Shown here piece after piece: positions 23,683-32,064 of a stretch of 64,000 nt of DNA. The notes under the pieces were generated by a model, which was not told the origin of the DNA, did no database searches, and was given only the letters and a program-made list of their open reading frames with translations. Positions within the stretch are counted from its first letter, which is position 1. Every line of letters starts with the position of its first letter. The stretch is from Leptospira inadai serovar Lyme str. 10. Its GTDB lineage: Bacteria; Spirochaetota; Leptospiria; Leptospirales; Leptospiraceae. The translations under genes and the position numbers were made by a program. The stretch spans positions 434,001-498,000 of the forward strand of contig NZ_AHMM02000017.1 in the NCBI RefSeq assembly GCF_000243675.2, read 5' to 3'.

Positions 23683-23874
23683 TCAGTCGAGAGGAGCTAG
23701 TTCGGAAAGACTTAAATCCGAAATCGTATGCGGGTAACCTTCCCTATCATTATATAAAACGGAAACCTTATCGCCGTCGATTTCCAGGATTTCCACATGG
23801 GCTCCGGTTAATACGATCACTCCCTTTAAAAGGAAGCTTCTCTTGGTTAATTTTACCTTATCTCCCGGCTTCAT
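23683..23874 (-). CDS. Small SH3/KOW-like protein of unknown function
   Basis: A 63-residue protein with the alternating strand pattern of a small beta-barrel (KPGDKVKLTKRSFLLKGVIV, then VEILEIDGDKVSVLYNDR). This is typical of KOW or SH3-like folds that bind nucleic acid or protein, but no specific family is certain. Its ATG overlaps the 3' end of the scaffold/pentapeptide gene by 17 bases, so it is the last gene of the rho-rpmE leftward group and probably coupled to the scaffold gene. Confidence 0.7.
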   Translation of the reverse strand: MKPGDKVKLTKRSFLLKGVIVLTGAHVEILEIDGDKVSVLYNDREGYPHTISDLSLSELAPLD

Positions 23875-24655
23875 CCTTCTCCATATACACGTCTTTTCCT
23901 TCCTTTTTCATGGAAGAAAAGATATGAATCTGCGACTGGTCGACTCGGGTACCGATATCGTAAATCGCGCCGGTAAAATCGGCGCCTTCGATTTTAGCAC
24001 CGGCCAGTTTTGCCCATCGCAAATCGGCTCCTCGAAAATTTGCACCTTTGAGATTTGCGGAGTTAAGAAAGGCTCCTCTTAAGCGGGCGCCTTCGAAACT
24101 GGCGCCTTCGAAATTACAATTGGTCAAAAATGCGTTGTTTAAGTTTGCTCCGGAAAAATCCACGCCGTGAAGATCTTCCTTTTCCAAAATAATCGAGGAC
24201 AAGTCTTCCCCTTTTAGAGTGCCGTTTTGTTTCAGTAATTCTTTTGCTTTGAACGCGGTGATCCTTCTTTCTTTCGGAACACCGGACCCGTTTTCAAAAT
24301 CTTGGATGGCTTGCCGGAGTGCGGCCACTGCCGATTCGGGATAATTCTTGCGTCGTTCCGGAAATTCGAAAAGTTTCTCTACGTCTTCCGGTGTGATCGA
24401 TTTGAGTTCATCGACCGATTTGCCTTTGGCAATTTCGGTGGCCATAGCCAGGGCCACAATCCCGAAACCGCATCCGGTTGTAGTATAACTTGCATCCGAA
24501 ACGATTCGATTTTCGTCGATTTTGAGGTAGATTCTGTAGCCGTCTCCGCAACCTACGTTTCGGTAATTGGAGACGACCGTGGCATCTTCCATTTCCCTAT
24601 AGTTCAGTCTTTGGTCGTTGATTTCCTTGTATTTGTCAAAATCCATCACCTTCAT
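23858..24655 (-). CDS. Fusion of IscU/NifU-like scaffold domain and pentapeptide repeats
   Basis: Residues about 8-120 align with IscU/NifU Fe-S scaffolds: the first cysteine in NVGCGDGYRIYL and the second in TTTGCGFGIVALAMA. The region where IscU has its third cysteine (HCSxLAxDAI) reads NYPESAVAALRQAI, so that cysteine is missing. Residues about 145-240 are pentapeptide repeats (A[N/D]LxG-type, for example GANLNNAF, GANFRGADLRWAKLAGA), a right-handed quadrilateral beta-helix. Pentapeptide proteins often act as protein or DNA mimics. The fusion is uncommon, and with two cysteines it may not hold a cluster in the usual way. It lies downstream of rpmE. Confidence 0.85.
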   Translation of the reverse strand: MKVMDFDKYKEINDQRLNYREMEDATVVSNYRNVGCGDGYRIYLKIDENRIVSDASYTTTGCGFGIVALAMATEIAKGKSVDELKSITPEDVEKLFEFPERRKNYPESAVAALRQAIQDFENGSGVPKERRITAFKAKELLKQNGTLKGEDLSSIILEKEDLHGVDFSGANLNNAFLTNCNFEGASFEGARLRGAFLNSANLKGANFRGADLRWAKLAGAKIEGADFTGAIYDIGTRVDQSQIHIFSSMKKEGKDVYMEKDEAGR

Positions 24656-24718
24656 GAAACTACCTCCGGTAATAGCTTAGACTCGAAAAACGCCAAATCC
24701 GACATAGAAATCGGAAGC

Positions 24719-24919
24719 TTACTTCATCTTATATTTTTTCTTGAATTTATCCACTCGACCGGCCGTATCCAGAACCTTGGATTTGCCGGTAAAGTAAGGA
24801 TGACATGCGGAACAAATCTCCACATGAATATCTCCTACCGTAGTACGAGTCTCGTAAACCGCTCCGCATGCACAACGGATCTTAGCTTCTGCATATTTTG
24901 GATGAATACCGGTTTTCAT
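24719..24919 (-). CDS. rpmE: 50S ribosomal protein L31 (zinc-binding type)
   Basis: Binds the central protuberance of the large subunit. With the start at ATG 24919 ([15 protein letters not shown]) it has 66 residues, the usual length, and the four zinc cysteines Cys16, Cys18, Cys36 and Cys39. AGGAGG lies 13 bases before that ATG; an in-frame TTG at 24931 lies only two bases from the same sequence and is unlikely. The presence of the cysteines marks the C+ type used under zinc sufficiency. It lies 23 bases after rho, a gene order frequent in bacteria. Confidence 0.96.
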   Translation of the reverse strand: MKTGIHPKYAEAKIRCACGAVYETRTTVGDIHVEICSACHPYFTGKSKVLDTAGRVDKFKKKYKMK

Positions 24920-24942
24920 AATTTTTTCCAATCCTCCTACTA

Positions 24943-26352
24943 TTAGGCGTTCATGCTGGCCAAAAAGGCTTCATTTGTTTTTGATTGCCGCATTTTTTCG
25001 AGCAATAATTCCATGCTTTCCGTGATACTCATGGGAGAAAGTACTTTTCGGAGAACAAAGACCTTCTGAAGGATCTCCTTCGGCAAAAGAAGTTCCTCCT
25101 TTCGGGTTCCGGATTTGTTTATGTCGATTGCCGGGAAGATTCGTTTATCGGAAAGCTTACGATCCAAGTGGATTTCCATATTACCGGTTCCTTTAAATTC
25201 CTCGAAAATCACTTCGTCCATTTTGGATCCGGTATCGACGAGTGCAGTCGCGATAATCGTCAAAGAACCGCCTTCTTCTATGTTTCTGGCGGCACCGAAA
25301 AAACGCTTCGGCTTGTGAAGGGCGTTGGAGTCCACACCACCGGAAAGAATTTTTCCGGAAGTCGGAATCACCTGGTTATAGGCGCGGGCCAATCGGGTGA
25401 TCGAATCCAATAGAATGACCACGTCTCTTCCGTGTTCTACGAGACGTTTTGCCTTTTCGATAACCATCTCGGCCACCTGAACGTGACGAGTCGCAGGTTC
25501 GTCAAAGGTGGAACTTACCACTTCTCCCCGAACGTTGCGTGCCATATCGGTAACCTCTTCCGGACGCTCATCGATCAAAAGTACGATTAAGGTGACTTCC
25601 GGGTGATTGCGAGTGATCGCGTTCGCAACGTTTTGCATCAAAATCGTTTTACCGGTCCGAGGAGGAGCGACGATCAATGCCCGCTGGCCTTTTCCGATCG
25701 GGCACATTAAATCCACGATACGGGTATCTAATTGAGAAGGATCATGCTCCATTCTCAATCTTTCGTTCGGATATAACGGAGTTAGGTTATCGAAAAGAGC
25801 TCTCTTACTAGCGACATCGGGAGTGTACCCGTTGACCGTCTCGACCCGAAGCATCGCAAAGAATCTTTCGGATTCCTTAGGAGGACGAATCTGGCCTTCT
25901 ACCGTATCTCCGGTTCTAAGACCGAATAATTTGATTTGTGACGGAGATACATAGATATCGTCCGGTCCCGGAACATAGTTATAATCCGGAGAACGAAGAA
26001 ATCCGTAACCGTCCGGGAGTCGTTCCATGACTCCTGCAGCATGAACCTGTCCGTCTCGTTCGGCCTGAGCCTGGAGTATGGCAAAAATCAGATTCTGCTT
26101 TTTGAGTCCCCCGGTGTTTTCAACACCCAGATCCTTTGCGACTTCGATCAGTTCGGAAATAGAGGTTTTCTTTAAAGCGACCAGATCTATCGGAACAGGG
26201 CTTGGTCCGTCATACGCACCTCTCCGGCGCTTTCTAGAACGGATCTCTGCGGTTTCCGGATCGTCTTCCGGGAAACTTGGTTCGTCTTCGTGATAATCGT
26301 TTTGATTGTCTGTATTGAGTTTGGGCTTAGAGTCTCTTCTTGGGTTAGCCAT
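24943..26352 (-). CDS. rho: Transcription termination factor Rho
   Basis: A hexameric RNA-dependent ATPase that terminates transcripts. The 469-residue protein has a basic, acidic-flanked N-terminal extension (1-50), the Rho N-terminal helical domain (about 54-95), the primary RNA-binding domain with [20 protein letters not shown] (107-126), Walker A APPRTGKT (229-236), Walker [17 protein letters not shown] and the Q-loop/R-loop region with [20 protein letters not shown]. All key blocks are present. It heads the rho-rpmE group. The 217-base leader from 26353 has no obvious attenuator I can identify, though rho genes are often self-regulated. Confidence 0.97.
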   Translation of the reverse strand: MANPRRDSKPKLNTDNQNDYHEDEPSFPEDDPETAEIRSRKRRRGAYDGPSPVPIDLVALKKTSISELIEVAKDLGVENTGGLKKQNLIFAILQAQAERDGQVHAAGVMERLPDGYGFLRSPDYNYVPGPDDIYVSPSQIKLFGLRTGDTVEGQIRPPKESERFFAMLRVETVNGYTPDVASKRALFDNLTPLYPNERLRMEHDPSQLDTRIVDLMCPIGKGQRALIVAPPRTGKTILMQNVANAITRNHPEVTLIVLLIDERPEEVTDMARNVRGEVVSSTFDEPATRHVQVAEMVIEKAKRLVEHGRDVVILLDSITRLARAYNQVIPTSGKILSGGVDSNALHKPKRFFGAARNIEEGGSLTIIATALVDTGSKMDEVIFEEFKGTGNMEIHLDRKLSDKRIFPAIDINKSGTRKEELLLPKEILQKVFVLRKVLSPMSITESMELLLEKMRQSKTNEAFLASMNA

Positions 26353-26569
26353 CAGGATACCATTAGATTTTATAGAAGGTGTACGGTAATACGCCTTTCA
26401 GAGTTTATTTTTTATGATTAAGAGCGGGTTATTGAGGATCCGGAAAGATCGGTTTCTTAAGTCGCCCCGAAGACCCATTTATTCTCTGTGCGGGGATCGG
26501 CTTTGAGAAGGGAACGGAGGTCGGCTCTTACTTTGGACTATTTCGTGAACATATGCGGTGTCAATGAAA

Positions 26570-27691
26570 TTATTTTCCCTTGGCCTTTTTTTTGGGAGTA
26601 CCTTTCTTTTTTGGAGCCGATTGCTTCTTCTTTGCTGCGATTTTGGGTTTTGTTTCTAATGGAATAGGCTTAGGAGAAATCTGGGACTTCTTCGAAGAGT
26701 TGGGTTTACCCGTTTTTTTTCTCGGAATCGGTTGGTCCTTATTCAATTTGAATCGGGCCCCGAGATCCAAAAACTTGATTCTGTTTTGTAAGGTAGTTCT
26801 CGGTACACCAAGGTCTAAGGCTGCGTGAGAAACGTTTTCTTGGTTTCGCTTTAATGTATGGTAAATGTAGCTTCCCTCTACTTCCTTTAGCATCGTCTCT
26901 AAGGGAAGTTTTTGACTGAATGCTTCGGTCACCGAAGGGAATTCCATGCCGTCTTCATCCTGGGAGTTAAGCTTGGCCCGAATCGGAGAGAAATGATATA
27001 GATAGCCCAAGGGCTTTCCCTTTTGCCGTAATACGGAGACTCTTACCAAAGATTCCAAATCTTGCACAAATGTTTGAACGGAGATCTTCCCCTCATCCAA
27101 GCGCAATTCATGCGTTTTTAGATAGTTTCCCAGCAGATCCTTAGACATTTCTTTTAACAATTTTTCCGCGTAGAGAATGCTGTCTCGAAACCATCTCCGA
27201 GTCAAAATATCTTTTTCAAAGGTCTCATTATAAAAAACCGCGTGTCCGTCCAAATCCGTTGCAAGTAAACCGTCCGGAAAATTCTGTAGTATCACTTCCA
27301 TAAACCATTGGCTTTGCTTTGTCCTATCTTCCTCTTTCGATTCGGAGCTTTGCTGAGCCGGCTTTTCCGCACCCTTTGCAACCCAAGAAGAACGGCTCAG
27401 CTCCGCCATCAGGCGGGGCTTATCCCATTCATCCTTTCTTTCTCCGAATGAATTTAAAACGGGAATCGTTCTCTGTTTTTGGAAGTATCCGAGAAGACTC
27501 TCAGGTATGTCCTGAATCAAATATTCTTCCGGAATTCGGGTAAATTCCCGATCTGCCACGCTTAAGTCGGCTAATTCCATCAGAATCGTTTCTTTAGGAA
27601 GGAGGCCCAGCAAACCGTCACTCTCCTCCCAAACGGGAAGAAAGTTCGTCGGAGTGTATAAAAAATGTTTATAGAGACCTTCGATTCTCAT
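26570..27691 (-). CDS. PAS-domain regulator with Fis-type helix-turn-helix and basic tail
   Basis: A 373-residue protein. A PAS-like sensory domain spans about residues 130-250 (FPDGLLATDLDGHAVFYNETF). A Fis/NtrC-type helix-turn-helix follows at about 280-318 (YIYHTLKRNQENVSHAALDL then GVPRTTLQNRIKFLDL), in the position it has in NtrC-family activators, but the AAA+ sigma54-interacting domain is absent. The last 50 residues are a Lys/Pro/Ser tail (PKKKGTPKKKAKGK) resembling histone H1-like tails. It probably binds DNA without activating sigma54 directly. It has its own promoter region and no partner kinase beside it. Confidence 0.82.
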   Translation of the reverse strand: MRIEGLYKHFLYTPTNFLPVWEESDGLLGLLPKETILMELADLSVADREFTRIPEEYLIQDIPESLLGYFQKQRTIPVLNSFGERKDEWDKPRLMAELSRSSWVAKGAEKPAQQSSESKEEDRTKQSQWFMEVILQNFPDGLLATDLDGHAVFYNETFEKDILTRRWFRDSILYAEKLLKEMSKDLLGNYLKTHELRLDEGKISVQTFVQDLESLVRVSVLRQKGKPLGYLYHFSPIRAKLNSQDEDGMEFPSVTEAFSQKLPLETMLKEVEGSYIYHTLKRNQENVSHAALDLGVPRTTLQNRIKFLDLGARFKLNKDQPIPRKKTGKPNSSKKSQISPKPIPLETKPKIAAKKKQSAPKKKGTPKKKAKGK

Positions 27692-27835
27692 TAGTTAGCG
27701 TGGTATCGGGAAAAAGAATTTCCCTGAAATGACTTCTATTCCCGATTTACCGGGAAAATTCTTCCTTTTTTTTTCTCGAAGAAAGGAGTTTTTTGTCGGT
27801 CGGAAAAAATTTTAGCGAAGTTAGACTGTTGCTAC

Positions 27836-28501
27836 TCAGCGATTCGCCTTGTCCAAGAGTTGCCCGCCGGCATTTTGAAATTCCTCCGGAACGGGTAACT
27901 TAGCGGTTTTTAGACTGGAAAACGAGTATTTTAAAGAACGTTTATACAGTACGAGCGCATATAGGTAATTTCCGTCTCGATGAAACTTATTTCCCGAAAT
28001 CCATTCTTCTCTCGCCATACGGAAGTAATTATTGGCAAGCGCGTTTTCTTTTGCGGTCAGCGGATGCCGATCCGGCGAATCGATTTTGAGCAACTGAGTT
28101 TCTCTGACCGTATATTGCAAAAGTTTGGACGAGCAGTTTTCCGCAAATTCCGACCATCGCTTTACTATTTCCGGAAGTTTTCTTTCGAGAGTCGATAAGG
28201 CGTCCGATCGCTCCTGAGCGGTTCCGACTCGGGTCATCGATTCGAGATCGGCGGAGTACGATTCTAGGCGCTCCAAATCTTTTTCTAGGTCGATCGAATG
28301 AAAGGAACGTTTCATTTCCCGCAGTATGCGAACTTTGGAGTCCACGTTTTTTTTCCGCTCTCGAAACGTTAGAGATTGGGAAGAGTCCACTTGTTCCCAA
28401 GCAAAGAATCCCAGAGCCATACCGGCGAAGATCAATACCCACTTCCACGATCTTCTTTTACCTCGGAGGGCCAGAATTTCGGAAGGAGTCGGTAAATCCA
28501 T
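27836..28501 (-). CDS. Unknown single-pass membrane protein
   Basis: A 221-residue protein with one membrane segment at about residues 20-38 (WKWVLIFAGMALGFFAWEQV), a cytoplasmic N-terminus with a basic stretch, and a helical charged external part. A TPR-like helix pair is possible near the end (ANNYFRMAREEWISGNKFHR). It lies ten bases after the 28511-29560 gene and shares its direction. Both contain similar helical segments, so they may form one periplasmic or envelope complex. No known family was recognised. Confidence 0.75.
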   Translation of the reverse strand: MDLPTPSEILALRGKRRSWKWVLIFAGMALGFFAWEQVDSSQSLTFRERKKNVDSKVRILREMKRSFHSIDLEKDLERLESYSADLESMTRVGTAQERSDALSTLERKLPEIVKRWSEFAENCSSKLLQYTVRETQLLKIDSPDRHPLTAKENALANNYFRMAREEWISGNKFHRDGNYLYALVLYKRSLKYSFSSLKTAKLPVPEEFQNAGGQLLDKANR

Positions 28502-28510
28502 AGGATCGGA

Positions 28511-29560
28511 TTATTTCCCCGTCGCCCCGGGTGTAGCTCCGCTCGAGGAAGGTACCTGAGGAAGGGCTTCCTTTCGATTCATATCATCGGAACGAATTTC
28601 TTCATTACTTTTTTCTAAGAAAGACACGCGCCCGTTTGTTATAAAACTATAATTATCGTCGTGAGTTTCCAACAGATCGATCGGGTTGCTTTTTCCCTCA
28701 CCGGGAGGAACGATTTTTTGGGTAATCAGTTCGTTATCAATATAATCGATTAACGCATTTCTAATTCTATCGTAATCGGATATATTCTCTTTTTCCGCAG
28801 CGTTTCTCATTTCATCCAGGTTCACGAATTGATATTCCGCTTTATCGTCGTTCGGAGTCTTTGCGGAAATCATGGCCAAAATGGCGAAGCGCTTCGCTCT
28901 ACGAGCGATTCTAATCCCATCTCCGTGCAAAACAAGTTTCACTCTATATTGTTGCGGCGAGGAATTGTATGCCGCCGTGAAGCTATCCTCGGAGGCTTTT
29001 AAATCCCTAAAACCGAGCTTCAGTAAATGTTGCGCGATCTTATCGTTAGAGCGGATAATTAAAGGAGAGGCGGCTTCCAATAGGATTCTGGCAGTACGAA
29101 CGTAATTTTCATGAACGACTTGAAAGAGCTCCTTCATTTCCGCTTGCGCGGATTTAAGATTCTTATACGAAAGACTGTAGTTCCCCTGGAAGTACCACAT
29201 ATTTCCGTTAAAGTCCGCTTGATTCGCTTTTCTAAAAGAACGATAGTTATCAAACGTATTCAATTTTTTATAAAGCTCTTCTTCGCCGGCAGGGGCCGAA
29301 CCGGCAGGGGTTTGTCCACCCTGAGCATTTTCCGCGGCGGTCGGCGCGTTGGTTTGCGGCTTAGTATTCTTCTCCTCCGTGAGTTGGGGAGTCAGGTTAC
29401 TCGCGCAAATATTAATAAATTTCAGATTCAGCTTATTTTCATCGATCAAGATCGCCAAGTTGGTCTGATCCGGGGATACCCCGAGGATTCGATCCGACAA
29501 TCCGCTAACGACTAAAGCCGAGGAGAGTATGACTAAGATTCTAAAGCGATTTAGACCCAT
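28511..29560 (-). CDS. Unknown exported protein
   Basis: A 349-residue protein with an N-terminal export signal (RFRILVILSSALVVSGLSD), a low-complexity Pro/Ala/Gly/Gln linker at about 65-95, then a helical domain with YFQGNYSLSYKNLKSAQAEM and a region resembling TPR-like helices. It is upstream of the 27836 gene with a nine-base gap, so the pair is probably an operon. The start follows a GGGTC-rich stretch close to the repeat cluster at 29640. It appears to be a Leptospira-specific envelope protein without known function. Confidence 0.75.
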   Translation of the reverse strand: MGLNRFRILVILSSALVVSGLSDRILGVSPDQTNLAILIDENKLNLKFINICASNLTPQLTEEKNTKPQTNAPTAAENAQGGQTPAGSAPAGEEELYKKLNTFDNYRSFRKANQADFNGNMWYFQGNYSLSYKNLKSAQAEMKELFQVVHENYVRTARILLEAASPLIIRSNDKIAQHLLKLGFRDLKASEDSFTAAYNSSPQQYRVKLVLHGDGIRIARRAKRFAILAMISAKTPNDDKAEYQFVNLDEMRNAAEKENISDYDRIRNALIDYIDNELITQKIVPPGEGKSNPIDLLETHDDNYSFITNGRVSFLEKSNEEIRSDDMNRKEALPQVPSSSGATPGATGK

Positions 29561-29639
29561 GGCGTTCTACTCTCTACTATCGGCCAGAATGAAAAAATTT
29601 ACCATTTTTTTTGACATTCCCCAAAATATCCGGGTTCAC

Positions 29640-30062
29640 GCGGAGGACGTTCAGAGGACTGAGGACTGAGAATTATTCCTATTACCCTGACAACAATTTT
29701 TTTAAAAACGAATTATGTTGGAGCGAGGTGTTACTGGATTTTCGGGGAGCGTCAGCAATTTTGTGTAAATGACGATTTTTAAAAAGATTCCTATGTTAGA
29801 ATGGATCTTTCCTCTGCCTCAGAGGGTTTCCAACTAGTAGTAGCTTCTGTCTAGCGTGAGCAAAGCGAACGCGTCTGTCCTCAGTCTTCTGTCCTCTGAA
29901 AACGAATTATGTTGGAGCAAGGTATCAGAGAACGGAGGGCCGGGGAAAGATCCACTGTTAGCATAAGAATTTTTCTCTATAGCATGGAAACCCGGCTCGC
30001 CAATGTTCTGTCTTCCGTCCTCTGACCTCTGTCTTCTGAAAGCGAGCGCTTCAGTCCTCTGA
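29640..30062. repeat. Heptamer-ended repeat cluster 1 (one forward and one reverse partial core)
   Basis: This interval carries several pieces of the dispersed repeat family. CAGAGGACTGAGGACTGAG opens it, followed by a module (29670-29724, ending AACGAATTATGTTGGAGC) that recurs inverted at 54988-55045. A forward core fragment starts at 29785 directly after the left 34-bp inverted repeat, and a reverse core (29930-30050) ends in TCCTCTG-type heptamers. The end at 30062 cuts the start of an rpn copy after six codons. There is no supported gene here. Confidence 0.8.
29751..29784 (+). repeat. Left arm of perfect 34-bp inverted repeat
   Basis: The 34 bases starting GTCAGCAATTTTGTGT are identical to the reverse complement of 32065-32098. 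The TTTTGTGTAAATGAC core resembles the terminal repeats of IS256/Mutator-type insertion sequences (inference). It is joined directly to a repeat core on its right side. No target duplication is visible outside the pair. Confidence 0.9.
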
Positions 30063-30080
30063 TAAGGGAAAAAAGGGCAT
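30063..30080 (-). pseudogene. Remnant of rpn copy A (first six codons only)
   Basis: The minus strand reads ATG and five codons (MPFFPL) identical to the start of the intact rpn copy at 32025, then passes into repeat sequence at 30062. The 88 bases upstream (30081-30168) match the 88-base spacer between copies B and C. It is therefore the start of a third, head-to-tail copy whose body was lost where the repeat element joined. Confidence 0.75.
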
Positions 30081-30168
30081 AGGGAATTTCTGTTTAGATG
30101 ACCAGTATAGTCAATTTCTTTCAGAGAAACTGTCAGGTGAATACTAAAACTGTACTCCAAATGCAATC

Positions 30169-30654
30169 CTATAGTATCCCGTGATCTCGAAGATTTTTTT
30201 CTGCCAGCTTGGTAATTTCCAAAACTGTCTTAAGATCGATACCTTTTGCAAGCATCTCACGAGCGTCTTCCAGTTTACCCTCGAGTTTACCTTCGAGCTT
30301 GCCTTCGAGCCTACCTTCCAGTTTACCTTCCAGTTTACCCTCGAGTTTACCTTCGAGCTTGCCTTTCTGTTTACCCGTTTGCTCTCCCCTCTCAAAACTA
30401 CCCGCAAGGTCATACGCGTAGTCCCGGTCTGATTTTAGTTTCTCCTCTATACGACGCTTCTGAGCAGGATCGGAAGAGTATTTCTCCAAAATCGCAAACG
30501 CCTTACTCAAATCAGGGGTCTTATCTACCAATATTTCCATCTCTTCCTCCGTCAACTCTGGCGTGTGCTTCAGCACATACAACCATCGATATAAATCACT
30601 GCCCGTTTTTAGTAACTCTAATACGCTCTCTTCTGGCATCTTCGGAAGTTCCAA
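30169..30654 (-). CDS. C-terminal rpn fragment of copy B, possibly still translated
   Basis: An open frame of 161 codons covers only the C-terminal half of copy B: the helical region [20 protein letters not shown], a charged middle, an expanded run of KLEG-type tetrapeptides (about residues 97-130) and the conserved end [20 protein letters not shown]. It starts at TTG 30654 and has no credible binding site. In some Rpn loci an internal start produces a short C-terminal protein (RpnS) that blocks the long toxin; if this fragment is made, it could play such a part against copy C. That is inference; it may equally be dead sequence. Confidence 0.4.
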   Translation of the reverse strand: MELPKMPEESVLELLKTGSDLYRWLYVLKHTPELTEEEMEILVDKTPDLSKAFAILEKYSSDPAQKRRIEEKLKSDRDYAYDLAGSFERGEQTGKQKGKLEGKLEGKLEGKLEGRLEGKLEGKLEGKLEDAREMLAKGIDLKTVLEITKLAEKNLRDHGIL

Positions 30655-30675
30655 AAAGTGAACTTCTAATTCATC

Positions 30676-30863
30676 CTTTTCAGAAGACAGAGGTCAGAGG
30701 ACAGACGCGTTCGCTTCGCGCCCGCTAGACAGAAGCTGCCCGATCACGGAAAAGGTAAAGAAGTAGAGGGAAGATCCGCTGTAACACAAGAATCTTCCTC
30801 TAGAACATGGAAATTCCGCTCACCAATGTTCTGTCCTCCGTCCTCAGTCTTCTGTCCTCTGCA
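30676..30863 (-). repeat. Heptamer-ended repeat element inserted in rpn copy B (188 bp)
   Basis: On the plus strand it opens CTTTTCAGAAGACAGAGG and closes CTTCTGTCCTCTG, so its ends are inverted repeats of each other (CAGAAGACAGAGG against CTTCTGTCCTCTG). The inside is a reverse-oriented core with the GTTCTAGAGGAAGATT and CATTGGTGAGC blocks and a CGCGTTCGCTTCGCG segment. Because both flanks align with copy C, the boundaries are exact to within a few bases. It replaced 213 bases rather than adding to them. Confidence 0.92.
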
Positions 30864-31176
30864 AACATGAAAAATCTTGCCCGATTCGTCCCTCGCCCTA
30901 AGGTCCAAATACGATCTCTTATCCCCGGGATAATCCGTCGGAAGTTCAGGATTTAAAATCGTTATTTCTTCTACCCTATGATCTCCATTCGGATACAAGA
31001 CGCTTGTTAGTATCGAAGACAAGAGCTTCGGCTCTTCTACAAATAACGACTTAAAGACCAAATCGTTCGTTAAGGGAAAAAAGGGCATAGGGAATTTCTG
31101 TTTAGGTGCCCAGTGCGGTCAATTTCTTTCGGAGAAACTGTCAGGTGAATACTAAAACTGTACTCCAAATGCAATC

Positions 31177-32025
31177 CTATAGTATCCCGTGATCTCGAAG
31201 ATTTTTTTCTGCCAGCTCGGTAATTTCCAAAACTGTCTTAAGATCGATACCTTTTGCAAGCATCTTGCGAGCATCTTCCAGTTTACCCTCCAGTTTGCCC
31301 CTACCATAATTGCCAGCAACATCATACGCGTAATCTCGATCCGCCTTGATCTTTTCCTCGATCTGGCGTTTCTTTTCCGGTTCCGATGAATATGTCTCAA
31401 GCAATTCAAACACTAGGTTTAAATCGGGAGTCTTATCTACTACTATACCCATCTCTTCCTCCGTCAATTCTGACGTATGCTTGAACACATACATCCAACG
31501 ATACAAATCGTCGCCTTCGCGTAACAGCCTTAGCTTCTCCTCTTCCGGTAATTTTGGCAACTCCAAAAAGTGGATTTCAAGTTCGTCCGTTAGGGTTATT
31601 TCAGGATTCTCTTCTTCCCTAAGTTTAAACTTACTATGGTAATTCTCTCCGGGTATCAACCTGAAGTCCAATATGTTGATTTGATACACCGGCTTCAAAT
31701 CTCCGTAACCGTCTCCCGATTTCAACTGGTCCCGAATCAACCCGGAAAGATAATATAAGCTTCGCTTAATGAATGTACTCTGATGGGCTACTTGAACTTC
31801 CACGTGAAAGATTCTTCCCGATTCGTCCCTCGCCCTAAGGTCCAAATACGACCTCTTATCCCCGGGATAATCCGTCGGAAGTTCAGGATTTAAAATCGTT
31901 ATTTCTTCTACCCTATGATCTCCATTCGGATACAAGACGCTTGTTAGTATCGAAGATAAGAGTTTCGGCTCTTCTACAAATAACGACTTAAAGACCAAAT
32001 CGTTCGTTAAGGGAAAAAAGGGCAT
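31177..32025 (-). CDS. rpn copy C: intact Rpn-family recombination-promoting nuclease (PDDEXK_2)
   Basis: A 282-residue protein of the Rpn/YhgA family, often annotated as a transposase. The N-terminus ([20 protein letters not shown]) is the family signature, and the PD-(D/E)XK core is Asp62 (SYLDLRARD) with Glu76-x-Gln78 ([13 protein letters not shown]). The C-terminal helical part (about 150-230) ends in a short KLEG repeat and the [20 protein letters not shown] tail. Family members nick DNA and some act as toxic phage-defence proteins. It lies head to tail with broken copies A and B, with an 88-base spacer, and its upstream region stops matching theirs exactly at the right 34-bp repeat. Confidence 0.88.
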   Translation of the reverse strand: MPFFPLTNDLVFKSLFVEEPKLLSSILTSVLYPNGDHRVEEITILNPELPTDYPGDKRSYLDLRARDESGRIFHVEVQVAHQSTFIKRSLYYLSGLIRDQLKSGDGYGDLKPVYQINILDFRLIPGENYHSKFKLREEENPEITLTDELEIHFLELPKLPEEEKLRLLREGDDLYRWMYVFKHTSELTEEEMGIVVDKTPDLNLVFELLETYSSEPEKKRQIEEKIKADRDYAYDVAGNYGRGKLEGKLEDARKMLAKGIDLKTVLEITELAEKNLRDHGIL

Positions 32026-32064
32026 AGGGAATTTTTGTTTAGATGATCAGTGCGGTCAATTTCC

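Larger units (their letters stand above)
30169..31088 (-). pseudogene. rpn copy B: Rpn-family PD-(D/E)XK nuclease gene broken by a repeat element
   Basis: The N-terminal 75 codons (31088-30864) match copy C almost exactly, up to IFHV. Codons corresponding to 76-146 of copy C are missing, including the catalytic Glu76-x-Gln78, and are replaced by a 188-base repeat element (30676-30863). The frame then ends inside the element at TSLPFP. Homology resumes at 30675 ([11 protein letters not shown]) and continues to the normal C-terminus. The protein cannot be an active nuclease. Rpn proteins promote RecA-independent recombination and include phage-defence toxins. Copy B also carries about eight KLEG-type repeats, against two in copy C. 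Confidence 0.9.

Noticed and set aside
24656..24718. Possible terminator after rpmE
   Set aside because: The stem is only five base pairs (TCCGA/TCGGA) and the T-run follows after a gap, so it is too weak to call.
30181..30432. Plus-strand frames rich in FTLEF or SLPSSLP repeats
   Set aside because: They are the complement of the KLEG-coding repeats of rpn copy B, not independent genes.
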